64,000 bases of DNA from Arachis hypogaea (lineage: Eukaryota > Streptophyta > Magnoliopsida > Fabales > Fabaceae): contig NC_092038.1 of assembly GCF_003086295.3 (NCBI RefSeq), forward strand, positions 100,285,837 to 100,349,836. The letters are read 5' to 3'. A program made the translations under genes and the position numbers. The notes below the pieces were generated by a model, which was given only the letters and a program-made list of their open reading frames with translations, searched no databases and was not told the DNA's origin. Of this stretch, positions 1 to 10,739 are shown piece by piece; position 1 is the first letter of the stretch, and each line of letters opens with the position of its first letter.

Positions 1-1130
1 CAGCAACCTGTTGTTTTGAGGAGTGGGTGCTCCTCTGGCTCTTTGGGGTGTGGTTCAAGGATTAATTTTTGGCGCTTCAGCTCCCTTAGATCACGCCCTT
101 GCTCCTCTTGTTCCTTGAGCAGTTTGCAAATCATGCTACCTTGATTATTCTGTTCTTCCTTTATTTGATCCATAGCTTCTTGCAATCTGGAAACAGAAGC
201 CTCAAGTTGTTCCCAATATTCATATTGGGGCAGTTCTGGGAGGGCTTCTTGTGCTCTCCTTCTGACAGGATCCTCTTGTTGCTGTTGCCTGACCATTGAT
301 ATTCCAGTAATGGGCTTTTCAATTGGGATATATTCAGTTATTCCCATCTTTACTCCAGCCTCTTTGCAAAGCATAGAAACTAGGCTTGGATAAGCCAATT
401 TGGCGTCCTTAGAATTCCTGTTTGCTATTTTATATAGCTCACAGGAGATCAGCTGATGGACTTCCACTTCTTTTCCCAACATGATGCAGTGAATCATGAC
501 AGCTCTTTTGATGGTAACTTCAGAATGGTTGCTGGTGGGCAAGATGGAACGACAAATAAAGTCCAGCCAGCCTCTGGCTACTGGTTTTAGATCTTCTCTT
601 TTGAGTTGGACTGGGATGCCAGTTGTACTGGTAGTCCACTTGGCTCCAGGGATGCATATGTCCTCCAGAACCTTATCCAGCCCTTTATTGACCCTTATCA
701 TTCTCCTATTAAAGGAGTCTGGGTCATCTTTCAGTTGAGGGATCTTGAATATCTCCCTGATCCTGTCAGAATGGGTATGAATGATTTTTCCTCTGACCAC
801 TGTCTTATGGTCAAAGATAGTAGCTCCAATGATTCTTTGCCTTTCTGTCTGCCATAGATTAGCATAGAATTCTTGAACCATATTCTTCCCCACTTTCGTT
901 TCAGGATTGGCCAAAATTTCCCAATTCCTGTTTCGAATTTGCTCTTGGATCTCCGGATATTCATCTTCTTTCAGATCAAATCTGACTTCCGGGATCACAG
1001 ATCTGTGACTCATTATCTTGTAGTAATGGTCTGAATGTTCTTTAGTTAAGAACTTCCCTTGGTTCCAAAGTGGCTTTGGAATGCTTTCTTTCTTTCCTCT
1101 TGGGGCGGTTTGTTTCCCTTTAGGAGCCAT
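1..1130 (-). CDS. Env-position ORF of the Athila element, plant transposon protein domain, partial
   Basis: The frame is open from ATG at 1130 to the window edge, about 376 codons with no stop. It begins MAPKGKQTAPRGKKE, a lysine-rich start. Around residues 80-130 it has the segment NMVQEFYANLWQ followed by VVRGKIIHTHSDRIREIF, which resembles what Pfam calls the putative plant transposon protein domain. The C-terminal part, from about residue 290, is rich in Q and E and is predicted to be coiled coil. Its place downstream of integrase is that of the env-like ORF of Athila elements. I see no convincing signal peptide or membrane segment, so an envelope function is unproven. The 3' end is outside the window. 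Identification of the ORF is firm, its role is not. Confidence 0.75.
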   Translation of the reverse strand, partial: MAPKGKQTAPRGKKESIPKPLWNQGKFLTKEHSDHYYKIMSHRSVIPEVRFDLKEDEYPEIQEQIRNRNWEILANPETKVGKNMVQEFYANLWQTERQRIIGATIFDHKTVVRGKIIHTHSDRIREIFKIPQLKDDPDSFNRRMIRVNKGLDKVLEDICIPGAKWTTSTTGIPVQLKREDLKPVARGWLDFICRSILPTSNHSEVTIKRAVMIHCIMLGKEVEVHQLISCELYKIANRNSKDAKLAYPSLVSMLCKEAGVKMGITEYIPIEKPITGISMVRQQQQEDPVRRRAQEALPELPQYEYWEQLEASVSRLQEAMDQIKEEQNNQGSMICKLLKEQEEQGRDLRELKRQKLILEPHPKEPEEHPLLKTTGC

Positions 1131-2112
1131 GATCAAGAGACACAATAGTTCTTGTGATCACGGGAAAAACACACCAAACTTAGAGCTTTGCTTGTCCCCA
1201 AGCAAAAGAAAGGAAAGAAGAGGGATAGGAGGAGAGCAATGTGGAATGGTGATGATGAGGAGGGCGCCAAACACAAGATATAGGGAGGGGGTGGGTAATT
1301 TTCGAAAAAAATTAAGAAAGAGATAAGATAAAAAGATATAATTTAAAAGATATGATCAGAAAAAGATATAATTTTAAAAAGGAAAAGATATGAATCATGA
1401 TTTAAAAGATAATTTTGAAATTTAATTTTAAAAAGGATTTTTAAAAGGAGTTAAAGATGTGTTGGAAACAAATTTGAAAAGCTGATGGCTTGAATGGGAA
1501 AGCCATTTGGCTTTTGGGTTAAGATAAATCTAAAAAATTTGCAATCATTGGATTTTAGAAGTTAGGATAAAAACTTTTGGAATTGAAAGTGATAATTTAA
1601 AATATGTTTATGCAAGAAATCATGAATTGAAACATAAAAATTTTGAAAAATTGCAAAGAAAAACGAAATTGTACCTCCTCCCACCATCCTGGCGTTAAAC
1701 GCCCACATGGTGCATGGTTTGGGCGTTTAACGCCCACATGTTGCTTCTCCTGGGCGTTCAACGCCCATGTGGTGCTTCTTCCTGGCGTTGAACGCCAGGA
1801 GGTCCTGCTTTACTGGGCGTTTTTCTAAACGCCCAGAATGCTAGCAGATTGGCGTTAAACGCCCAGAAGGTGCATCTTTCTGGCGTTTAACGCCCAAAGT
1901 ATTTCTTACTGGCTTTTTCATGCCAGTGAGCTTCCAAATTTCTCTGTAACTCTTGGGACTTCAATTAATTACTAATTCACCTTTGAAGATACCTGGACTT
2001 AAACCTGTAAAGAAAAGAAAATTTATTTAATCAGTAAATAAACTTTGTAAATGGCTGGGTTGCCTCCCAGCAAGCGCTTCTTTAATGTCATTAGCTGGAC
2101 TGACACTGATAT
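1131..2112 (-). other. Noncoding spacer between integrase and env-position ORF
   Basis: About 980 bases of the Athila element without a supported gene. The part at 1290-1640 is purine- and A/T-rich and contains repeated 'aaaagatat' words. The part at 1680-1935 holds the palindrome cluster described separately. The spacer could carry splice acceptor or 3' end signals for the env-position ORF, but none can be assigned by eye. Confidence 0.6.
1680..1935. repeat. Cluster of GGCGTTnAACGCC palindromes, Athila spacer
   Basis: Eight imperfect inverted repeats of the form (T/G)GGCGTT-n-AACGCC(C/A) occur in about 250 bases, spaced roughly 25-40 bases apart. The central base varies (A, T, C, G). One copy is expanded to GGGCGTTTTTCTAAACGCCC and the last has decayed. 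Each copy contains two CpG sites in otherwise CpG-poor DNA and can fold into a short hairpin. Confidence 0.85.
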
Positions 2113-3390
2113 TCAATGTAATCTCAGTCTTGAGCATTCTTGCTCGAAATTATCTTCAAGATAGTGTTTAACTCTTTGTCCATTGACAATGAACTTTTTG
2201 TTAGAGTCACTATCCTGAAGTTCTATGTATCCATATGGTGATACACTTGTGATCACATATGGACCTCTCCACCGGGATTTTAATTTCCCAGGGAATAATT
2301 TGAGCCTTGAATTAAATAGCAGAACTTTCTGTCCTGGTTCAAAGACTCTGGATGACAATTTCTTATCATGCCATCTTTTTGCTTTCTCTTTGTAAATTTT
2401 TGCATTTTCGAAAGCATTGAGTCTAAATTCCTCTAGCTCATTTAACTGGAGCAATCGTTTTTCTCCAGCCAATTTGGCATCAAGATTCAGGAATCTGGTT
2501 GCCCAGTAGGCCTTGTGTTCCAGTTCCACTGGCAAGTGACATGCCTTTCCATACACAAGCTGGTATGGAGAGGTCCCTATAGGGGTCTTAAATGCTGTTC
2601 TGTATGCCCACAGAGCATCATCCAAGCTTCTTGCCCAATCCTTTCTACGGTTAATTACAGTCCGTTCCAGGATTCTTTTAAGTTCTCTATTTGAGACTTC
2701 AGCCTGCCCATTAGTTTGTGGGTGATATGGAGTAGCCACCCTGTGGTTGACTCCATAACGTACTAGGGCAGAGTAGAGCTGTTTATTACAGAAATGAGTA
2801 CCCCCATCACTGATTAACACTCTAGGGATACCAAATCTGCTGAAGATATGTTTCTGGAGGAATTTTAACACTGTTTTAGTGTCATTAGTGGGTGTTGCAA
2901 TAGCCTCCACCCATTTGGATACATAATCCACTGCCACCAGAATATAGGTGTTTGAGTATGATGGTGGGAAAGGTCCCATGAAATCAATGCCCCATACATC
3001 AAACAACTCAATCTCCAAGATTCCTTGTTGAGGCATAGCATAGTTGTGAGGCAGGTTGCCTGATCTCTGGCAACTATCACAATTAAGCACAAATGCTCGG
3101 GAATCTTTATAGAGAGTAGGCCAGTAGAAGCCACTCTGGAGGACTCTTGTGGCTGTTCGTTCACTTCCAAAATGTCCTCCATACTGTGATCCATGGCAAT
3201 GCCAAAGGATCTTCTGTGCTTCTTCTTTAGGCACACATCTACGGATTACTCCGTCTGCACATCTCTTAAAGAGATATGGTTCATCCCAGAGATAGTATTT
3301 TGCATCTGTGATTAATTTCTTTGATTGTACTTTACTGTACTCTTTGGGTATGAATCTCACTGCCTTGTAGTTCGCAATGTCTGCAACCAT
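2113..3390 (-). pseudogene. Integrase of the Athila element, separated from pol by a frameshift
   Basis: A 425-residue frame that would normally be the C-terminal part of the pol polyprotein. In order it has a zinc-binding HHCC region at about residues 60-112 ([13 protein letters not shown], then CDSCQRSG), and a DDE integrase core with [18 protein letters not shown] and [15 protein letters not shown] supplying the two aspartates and the glutamate. A C-terminal segment around [12 protein letters not shown] resembles the usual gypsy integrase tail. The first ATG at 3390 is probably not a real start. The reading frame leaves that of RNase H near 3380-3390, consistent with a one-base loss. The domain itself looks complete. 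Confidence 0.88.
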
Positions 3391-6300
3391 GGCACTTCCT
3401 GGACGGCTAGTAATTGCTCATCCGGAAAGGTTTCAGAAATTTCAGTGAGAGGGAGGGACGTCCCTTCCACTGGCTCTATTCGGGATAGGTGATCTGCTAC
3501 TTGGTTTTCTGTCCCTTTTCTGTCTCTTATTTCTATATCAAACTCTTGCAGAAGCAACACCCATCTGATGAGTCTGGGTTTTGAATCCTGCTTTGTGAGT
3601 AGATATTTAAGAGCAGCATGATCAGTGTACACAATCACTTTTGATCCTACTAAGTAGGATCTAAATTTGTCAATGGCGTAAACCACTGCAAGTAGCTCTT
3701 TTTCTGTGGTTGTGTAATTCTTCTGTGCATCATTTAGCACACGGCTGGCATAGTAAATGACATGCAGAAGCTTGTCATGCCTTTGTCCCAACACTGCACC
3801 AATGGCATGGTCACTCGCATCACACATTAGTTCAAATGGTAATGTCCAGTCTGGTGCAGAGATGATTGGTGCTGTAACCAATTTAGCTTTCAGAGTTTCA
3901 AATGCCTGCAGACACTCTTCATTAAAGATGAATGGCGTGTCTGTAGCTAGCAGGTTGCTCAGAGGTTTGGCGATTTTTGAAAAATCCTTTATAAACCTCC
4001 TATAGAACCCTGCATGTCCCAGAAAGCTTCTGATTGCCTTAACATTAGCAGGTGGTGGTAATTTTTCAATTACTTCTACCTTAGCTTGGTCCACCTCTAT
4101 CCCCTTGTTCGAAATTTTGTGCCCAAGGACAATTCCTTCAGTCACCATGAAGTGACATTTTTCCCAGTTTAAAACCAGGTTAGTCTCTTGACATCTTTTC
4201 AGAACAAGTGCTAAATGGTTAAGGCAGGAGCTGAATGAGTCTCCAAATACTGAAAAGTCATCCATGAAGACTTCCAGAAATTTTTCCACCATATCAGAGA
4301 AAATTGAGAGCATGCACCTCTGAAAGGTTGCAGGTGCATTGCACAGGCCAAATGGCATCCTTCTGTATGCAAATACTCCAGATGGACATGTGAAGGCCGT
4401 TTTCTCCTGATCCTGGGGATCTACTGCAATTTGATTATAACCTGAATATCCATCCAGGAAGCAGTAGTATTCATGACCTGCTAGTCTTTCTAGCATCTGG
4501 TCTATGAATGGTAAAGGAAAATGATCCTTTCTGGTGGCTGTGTTGAGTCTTCTGTAATCAATGCACATACGCCACCCTGTAACTGTCCTTGTAGGAACCA
4601 GTTCATTTTTTTCATTATGAACCATTGTCATGCCACCCTTCTTAGGGACAACTTGAACAGGGCTCACCCAGGGACTGTCAGAAATAGGATAAATAATCCC
4701 AGCCTCTAGTAATTTAGTGACCTCTTTTTGCACCACTTCTTTCATAGCTGGGTTCAGCCGCCTTTGTGGTTGAACCACTGGCTTGGCGTCATCCTCCAAC
4801 AAGATTTTGTGCATGCATCTGGCTGGGCTAATGCCCTTGAGATCACTAATGGACCACCCAAGAGCTGTCTTGTGCGTCCTTAGCACTTGAATTAGTGCTT
4901 CCTCTTCCTGTGGCTCTAAGGTAGAGCTTATAATTACAGGAAAGGTCTCACCTTCTCCCAGAAATGCATATTTCAGGGATGGTGGTAATGGTTTGAGCTC
5001 GGGTTTTGGAGGTTTCTCCTCTTCTTGAGGGATTTTCAGAGGTTCTATTATCTTCTCTGATTCCTCCAAATCAGGCTGAACATCTTTAAAGATGTCCTCT
5101 AGCTCTGCTTCGAGACTCTCAGCCATATTGACCTCTCTTACCAGAGAATCAATAAGATCAACACTCATGCAGTCATTTGGGGTGTCTGGATGTTGCATGG
5201 CTTTAACAACATTTAACTTGAACTCCTCCTCATTGACTCTCAAGGTTACTTCCCCTTTTTGGACATCAATGAGGGTTCGGCCAGTTGCTAGGAAAGGTCT
5301 TCCTAGAATGAGAGTTGCACTCTTGTGCTCCTCCATTTCCAGCACCACAAAGTCAGTAGGAAAGGCAAATGGCCCAACCTTGACAATCATGTCTTCAATC
5401 ACGCCTGATGGGTATTTAATGGAGCCATCAGCAAGTTGAAGACATATCCTGGTTGGTTTAATTTCTTCAGCTAAACCAAGCTTTCTGATAGTAGATGCAG
5501 GTATTAGGTTGATACTTGCCCCAAGATCACATAAAGCTTGCTTGGTACAAACACCTTCTAATGTGCATGGTATCATAAAGCTCCCCGGATCTTTAAGCTT
5601 CTCAGGTAAGCTTTTCAGAATGACTGCACTGCATTCTTCAGTGAGGTAAACTTTTTCAGTTTCCCTCCAATCCTTCTTATGACTTAAGATCTCTTTCATG
5701 AACTTAGCATAAGAGGGTATTTGCTCAAGTGCTTCTGCAAACGGGATCTTTATTTCAAGAGTCCTGAGATAGTCTGCAAAGCGGGCAAATTGCTTATCCT
5801 GTTCCGCCTGGCGGAGTTTTTGAGGATAAGGCATTTTGGCTTTGTATTCCTCAACCTTAGTTGCTGCAGTTTTATTACCTACAGAAGTGGGTTGGGAAGC
5901 CTTTTTAGAAAGGTCAGCACTTGTATGTGACTGATTCCCCACTGGCATTTGAATGCTAGTGGTGGGAGCTGGAGTGGCGTCAAACGCCACTTCCTTGTTT
6001 GTTACTGGCGTTTGAACGCCAGAACCATGCTCCTTTTGGGCGTTCAACGCCAGATCCATGCTTGTTTCTGGCGTTGAACGCCAGGAATAAGCATGGTTTG
6101 GGCGTTCAGCGCCAGCTTTATCCCTTTCTGGGCTCTGCTTGTCCTCAGAGGGATTTTTAGTAGCCATTTGTTCATTTCCTGTCTTCTTGCTACCTTGAAG
6201 TGAGGTATTTAATGTTTTCCCACTTCTTAATTGAACTGCTTGGCATTCTTCTGTTATATGTTTTGACAGTTGCTTTTCTGTCTGCTTTAATTGTACTTCC

Positions 6301-7136
6301 ATGTTCCTGTTAGCCATTCTTGTTTCCTGTAATATTTCCTTGAATTCGGCTAGCTGCTGAGTTAGAAAATCTAATTGCTGATTGAATTCATTAGCCTGAT
6401 CCATCGGATTGAGTTCTGCAGTTACTGTTTTAGCTTCTTCTTTCATGGAAGATTCACTGTTTAGATACAGATGCTGATTTCTGGCAACTGTATCAATAAG
6501 CTCTTGAGCTTCTTCAATTGTTTTTCTCATGTGTATAGATCCACCAGCTGAGTGGTCTAGAGAAATCTGAGCTTTTTCTGTAAGCCCATAGTAAAAGATG
6601 TCTAATTGCACCCATTCTGAAAACATTTCAGAGGGGCATTTTCTTAGCATCTCTCTGTATCTCTCCCATGCATCATAAAGGGATTCATTATCTCCTTGTT
6701 TGAAGCCTTGGATGCTTAGCCTTAGCTGTGTCATCCGTTTGGGAGGGAAATAGTGATTCAGGAATTTTTCTGACAGCTGTTTCCATGTTTTTATGCTGTT
6801 CTTAGGCTGGTTATTTAACCACCTCTTAGCTTGATCTTTCACAGCAAATGGAAACAGTAGTAATCTGTAGACATCCTGATCCACTTCCTTATCATGTACT
6901 GTATCAGCAATTTGCAGAAATTGTGCCAGAAACTCTGTAGGTTCTTCATGTGGAAGACCAGAGTACTGGCAGTTTTGCTGCACCATGATAATGAGCTGAG
7001 GATTCAGCTCAAAGCTACTAACTCCAATGGAGGGTATACAGATGCTACTCCCATATGAAGCAATAGTGGGGTTTGCATATGACCCCAGAGTCCTCTTGGA
7101 CTGTTCACTCATACTTACTTCCATAATGGAATACAA
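3357..7136 (-). CDS. Gag-protease-reverse transcriptase-RNase H polyprotein, Athila type
   Basis: An uninterrupted frame of 1259 codons. Residues 75-190 are a retrotransposon gag domain ([14 protein letters not shown], then [15 protein letters not shown]), followed by coiled coil and a conserved [10 protein letters not shown] segment. An aspartic protease with [11 protein letters not shown] lies near residue 535. The reverse transcriptase runs from about 780 to 1000, with [16 protein letters not shown] and the catalytic FMDDF near 955. RNase H follows with [10 protein letters not shown] near 1100 and [11 protein letters not shown]. Gag and pol are in one frame. The frame ends with about ten missense codons, because it shifts away from integrase near 3385. 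RT and RNase H look catalytically complete. Residues about 340-388 are encoded by the palindrome repeats listed separately. Confidence 0.92.
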   Translation of the reverse strand: MYSIMEVSMSEQSKRTLGSYANPTIASYGSSICIPSIGVSSFELNPQLIIMVQQNCQYSGLPHEEPTEFLAQFLQIADTVHDKEVDQDVYRLLLFPFAVKDQAKRWLNNQPKNSIKTWKQLSEKFLNHYFPPKRMTQLRLSIQGFKQGDNESLYDAWERYREMLRKCPSEMFSEWVQLDIFYYGLTEKAQISLDHSAGGSIHMRKTIEEAQELIDTVARNQHLYLNSESSMKEEAKTVTAELNPMDQANEFNQQLDFLTQQLAEFKEILQETRMANRNMEVQLKQTEKQLSKHITEECQAVQLRSGKTLNTSLQGSKKTGNEQMATKNPSEDKQSPERDKAGAERPNHAYSWRSTPETSMDLALNAQKEHGSGVQTPVTNKEVAFDATPAPTTSIQMPVGNQSHTSADLSKKASQPTSVGNKTAATKVEEYKAKMPYPQKLRQAEQDKQFARFADYLRTLEIKIPFAEALEQIPSYAKFMKEILSHKKDWRETEKVYLTEECSAVILKSLPEKLKDPGSFMIPCTLEGVCTKQALCDLGASINLIPASTIRKLGLAEEIKPTRICLQLADGSIKYPSGVIEDMIVKVGPFAFPTDFVVLEMEEHKSATLILGRPFLATGRTLIDVQKGEVTLRVNEEEFKLNVVKAMQHPDTPNDCMSVDLIDSLVREVNMAESLEAELEDIFKDVQPDLEESEKIIEPLKIPQEEEKPPKPELKPLPPSLKYAFLGEGETFPVIISSTLEPQEEEALIQVLRTHKTALGWSISDLKGISPARCMHKILLEDDAKPVVQPQRRLNPAMKEVVQKEVTKLLEAGIIYPISDSPWVSPVQVVPKKGGMTMVHNEKNELVPTRTVTGWRMCIDYRRLNTATRKDHFPLPFIDQMLERLAGHEYYCFLDGYSGYNQIAVDPQDQEKTAFTCPSGVFAYRRMPFGLCNAPATFQRCMLSIFSDMVEKFLEVFMDDFSVFGDSFSSCLNHLALVLKRCQETNLVLNWEKCHFMVTEGIVLGHKISNKGIEVDQAKVEVIEKLPPPANVKAIRSFLGHAGFYRRFIKDFSKIAKPLSNLLATDTPFIFNEECLQAFETLKAKLVTAPIISAPDWTLPFELMCDASDHAIGAVLGQRHDKLLHVIYYASRVLNDAQKNYTTTEKELLAVVYAIDKFRSYLVGSKVIVYTDHAALKYLLTKQDSKPRLIRWVLLLQEFDIEIRDRKGTENQVADHLSRIEPVEGTSLPLTEISETFPDEQLLAVQEVPWLQTLRTTRQ
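5970..6115. repeat. GGCGTTnAACGCC palindromes inside the gag coding region
   Basis: Five copies of the same palindrome found at 1680-1935 lie within the gag-protease linker of the polyprotein, at intervals of about 25-30 bases. They are read in different codon phases, so they do not encode a repeated peptide. This suggests the DNA or RNA motif is what is kept, not the protein. Confidence 0.85.
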
Positions 7137-7837
7137 GTTGAGAATTTATAGTTTGGAATGTAGCAATGAAACAAATAAAATTGGAATAAATAAAAAGAAG
7201 TCAAAAATATTTTTTTTTTTTCGAAAAAGATTTGAAATTGCAATAAAAAAAATTCGAAAATGTAGCTTTAAAATTAGTTAGAAAATAAATACTTTTGAAT
7301 TTTGAATTTTATGATGAAAGAGAAAAACACACAAAAGACACAAGACTTAAAATTTTTAGTCTAATGCTCCTTAATTTTCGAAAATTTTTGGAGGAAAAAC
7401 ACCAAGGAACACCAAACTTAAAAATTTTAAGATCAAGACACAAGAAAAACTCAAGAACACCTTGAAGATTCACAAGAACACCAAGAACAAAAGAAAGAAC
7501 ACCAAACTTAAAATTTTTAGAAAACTTTTAAGAAAATTTTCGAAAATTATAAAAAGATTAACAAGAAAACACACCAAACTTAGAGTTTGGCACAAGATTA
7601 AATCAAGAAAAATTATTTTTGAAAAAGATTTTCAAAAGTACTGGTGCTCCCTTATCAAGAATATAAGCCAATGCTTTAGCCAATTGGGAATAAATATGAC
7701 ACTTGATGCAGATGTTCTTGAAAAGAAACTATCCTATCAAAATTTAATGACTCTATAACAATAAAAATTAAAAATAAAAAATAAATTATTCCTAATCTAA
7801 GAAATAAAATAAGCCTTCAATTGTCCAAACTCAATAA
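7137..7837 (-). other. Untranslated leader between primer site and gag of the Athila element
   Basis: About 700 A-rich bases. On the plus strand, 'acaccaaactta' and 'ttttcgaaaa' words recur several times (7390-7620). No ORF here matches a known domain. It is probably the 5' leader, with packaging and dimerisation signals that cannot be identified from sequence alone. Confidence 0.6.
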
Positions 7838-7855
7838 TCCCCGGCAACGGCGCCA
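7838..7855 (-). promoter_or_regulatory. Primer-binding site for tRNA-Asp
   Basis: The 18 bases TGGCGCCGTTGCCGGGGA on the minus strand are complementary to the 3' end of plant tRNA-Asp including CCA, as I recall it. They lie six bases inside the 5' LTR. This is the minus-strand primer site used by Athila elements. Confidence 0.88.
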
Positions 7856-7861
7856 AAAACT

Positions 7862-9468
7862 TGGTGGACGAAATTGTGATCACATCAATATAGCATTAAT
7901 ATATTATTTGTAGAATTATGGAACTTAGGATTTTTTTAGTACGAGTGGGCACAATTCCGTTCAACTAACCAGCAAGTGTACTGGGTCGTCCAAGTAATAC
8001 CTTACGTGAGTAAGGGTCGAATCCACAGAGATTATTGGTTTGAAGCAATCAATATTTATTTTATTAGTCTTAGTTAGGATGTCAACAAGGATTAATTTGG
8101 ATTAAAAGTAAAATTTCTGGAATTGATAAAAGAGGGAACAATGTTACTTTGATATGCAGCACTGGGGAATATGTTGGAGTTTTGGAGATGCTTTGTCCTC
8201 TGATTTCAACTCTTCCTTGAATTCCTCTTCTCACACGCAGGTCCCTTCCATGGCAAGCTCTATGTAGGGCGTCACCGTTGTCAGTGGCTACTTCCCATCC
8301 TCGCAGTGAAAACTATGCTCACGCACTCTGTCACAGTACGGCTAATCACCGGTTGGTTCCCGCTCCTACTGGAATAGAATCACTCTTTTGCGTCTGTCAC
8401 TAACGCCCAGCAGGTTAAAGTTTGAAGCATGTCACAGTCATTCAATCCCGGAATCCTACTCGGAATACCACAGACAAGGTTTAGACTTTCCGGATTCTCA
8501 TGAATGCTGCCATCAATCCGGCTTATACCACGAAGATTCTGTTGGGGAATCTAAGAGATATTCATTCAATCTGATGTAGAACGGAGGTGGTTGTCAGGCA
8601 CACGTTCATGGGTTGAGGAAGGTGATGAGTGTCACGGATCATCACCTTCTCCACAGTTAAGCGCGAATAAACATCTTAGATAAGAACAAGTGTGTTTGAA
8701 TGGAAAACAAAGGAATTGTATTAAATCATCGAGACGCTGCAGAGCTCCTCACCCCCAACAATGGAGTTTAGAGACTCATGCCGTCACAAAGTATGTAATT
8801 CAGATCTGAAAATGTCATGAGGTACAAGATATGTCTGTAAAAGTTGTTTAAATAGTAAACTAATAACCTAGGGTTACAGAAAATGAATAAACTAAGATAA
8901 TTGGTGCAGAAATCCACTTCTGGGGCCCACTTGGTGTGTGCTGGGGCTGAGACTAAAGCTTTCCACGTGCAAAGGCCTTTCTTGGCGTCAAACTTCAGGT
9001 TATGACGTGTTTTGGGCGTTCAACTCCGGATAATGACGTTTTTCTGGCGTTTAACTCCAGACAGCAACATGAACTTGGCGTTTAACGCCAAGTTACGTCG
9101 TCTATTCTTGCGCAAAGTATGGACTATTATATATTGCTGGAAAGCCCTGGATGTCTACTTTCCAACGCCGTTGAGAGCGCGCCAATTGGACTCCTGTAGC
9201 TCCAGAAAATCCATTTCGAGTGCAGGGAGGTCAGGATCCAACAGCATCAGCAGTCCTTTTTCAGCCTAAGTTAGATTTTTGCTCAGCTCCCTCAATTTCA
9301 GCCAGAAAATACCTGAAATCACAGAAAAACACACAAACTCATAGTAAAGTCCAGAAATATGATTTTTTGCCTAAAAACTAATATTATTCTACTAAAAACT
9401 AACTAAAACATGCTAAAATCTACATGAAATTACCCCCAAAAAGCGTACAAAATATCCGCTCATCATCA
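7862..9468 (-). repeat. 5' LTR of the Athila element
   Basis: About 1607 bases, beginning TGATGATGAGCGG at 9468 and ending CGTCCACCA at 7862 on the minus strand, so it has TG...CA ends, with the primer site immediately downstream. Near its 3' end (7992-8020) it carries the core CTTACGTGAGTAAGGGTCGA, also present in the solo LTR at 14889-14917. Four degenerate copies of the GGCGTT palindrome lie at about 8983-9090, the last one (TGGCGTTTAACGCCA) perfect. Only one LTR is in the window, so its age cannot be estimated. Confidence 0.85.
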
Positions 9469-10478
9469 GGGCTGCTTCTTTTTACACCCTCACACCAACT
9501 GAAAAATTCCAAGCTCACTGTCACGTATTGGTCAATTGCCTGGCCGTGGAAAAATTTATAGAGTAAGTGAATTTGAAAGTATCGACTTTGTATGATCTAC
9601 TACAGTTGGAGAACCTGACATGAAATTATTGTGACGTTTTCAGTGATATAGGGTGATCACAAAGAGAAAGTTACAAAGTAGGACAAGGTCCCAGTCTCAC
9701 ATAGACAGTGTTGTGCACAGAGAATTTTCCGATTGGTTCAAGCGTCAGGTGAATCTTGGTATCATTAATCCATTTACATATTCAAATGGTGTCATGTTGT
9801 TCGTATCCCAAGCTGATAAAACATGTAATTTGTTCGCTGCCAGGTTCCATTGGGAAGCATCATGCACCCGAACGAATTGCAGTGGCTTGCATTTGGGCCC
9901 AATGTTCAAGTTAGAAGCTATACATCTTACAACGTAAATGGATTTAAGTTTACAACCCTCTCGAGAGAGAGGAAGGGTTGAAAACCCAAAATGGTGGGGT
10001 GTATGTCACTTCTGACACTAGGAGTTATGCAAGCAAGCGCGACAATAATGTTGCTGTTGGTAGCGTCTCGTATTACGAAAAACTAGTGGACATCATTGAG
10101 TTAAATTACAGCGGTCAATTCACAGTCGTCTTGTTTAGATGTATCTGGGCAAGCACCACCTCTGGCAGAGGCATAAAACAAGACTCTTTGGGGGCACACA
10201 GTGGTTAATTTCTCTCATCTAATTTATACCGATGATCGAAAAGATGACTAACCATACATTCTTGCATCCGAGGCTCGCCTGTATACTATGTGAATGATGA
10301 CGCTGATAAAGAATGGAGTGTGGTAGTTTTGAAATGGGTGAAGACATAGGACAATGTCAGTTCGAACTTTCTCCCAAACCTATTCTGATTGGGTTATCTG
10401 AGTTTGACGTCGAAGGTTTGTCATTGAGATGGGACGACGATTTAGAAGAACCAACCATTGATGCCATCGATAATTGAA
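9469..10478 (+). pseudogene. CACTA transposase-associated gene relic (DUF4218 end, DUF4216)
   Basis: Fragments in shifting frames match the C-terminal part of CACTA TNP2-type proteins. At about 9480-9570 the reading is FYTLTPTEKFQAHCHVLVNC. At 9690-9750 it includes DSVVHREFSDWFKRQV, from the end of the DUF4218 region. At 9930-10200 a DUF4216-like stretch has VNGFKFTTLS, NGGVYVTSDT, KLVDIIELNYSGQ and VVLFRCIW. Further fragments, PYILASEAR and YYVNDDADKEWSVVV, lie at 10250-10340. The sequence ends near 10478 with an acidic tail. At least four frameshifts or stops break it. The Athila LTR abuts it directly at 9468, so the retroelement inserted into this gene. The function is lost. Confidence 0.72.
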
Positions 10479-10739
10479 AAGAGGCTACCTATATATAGAT
10501 GTATCTAGAAACTAATTTAGGACATGTGCACTATTATTCTATGTATAGTCCTGTTGAGGGTTATAAACTAGCATATAATAGAAATTAGAACATGGACACA
10601 CTTGATGTATATTGCTCATTAATTACAATTGTTTCCCCTGAAGAATTTGATTTTATTAACATATTTTGTCTTCAAATTATTTAATGTAGTAACATGTTAG
10701 TATATTATAATTGATGTTATATATTGACTGACATGATCG

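Larger units (their letters stand above)
1..9468 (-). mobile_element. Athila-lineage Ty3/gypsy LTR retrotransposon, 3' end outside window
   Basis: Read on the minus strand from 9468, the order is 5' LTR, tRNA-Asp primer site, leader, gag-protease-RT-RNase H, integrase, a palindrome-rich spacer and an env-position ORF that runs off the window at position 1. The 3' LTR is therefore not visible. RNase H before integrase is the Ty3/gypsy order. The DLGAS protease motif, the tRNA-Asp primer and a further ORF downstream of pol point to the Athila branch (known features of that family). The element is inserted in CACTA transposon coding sequence that resumes at 9469. The target duplication cannot be checked because the left end is missing. 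One frameshift before integrase suggests it is not autonomous. Confidence 0.88.

Noticed and set aside
731..964. 77-codon minus-strand ORF starting MNIRRSKSK
   Set aside because: It lies in another frame within the longer env-position ORF (1-1130, minus), which has the recognisable domain and no stops.
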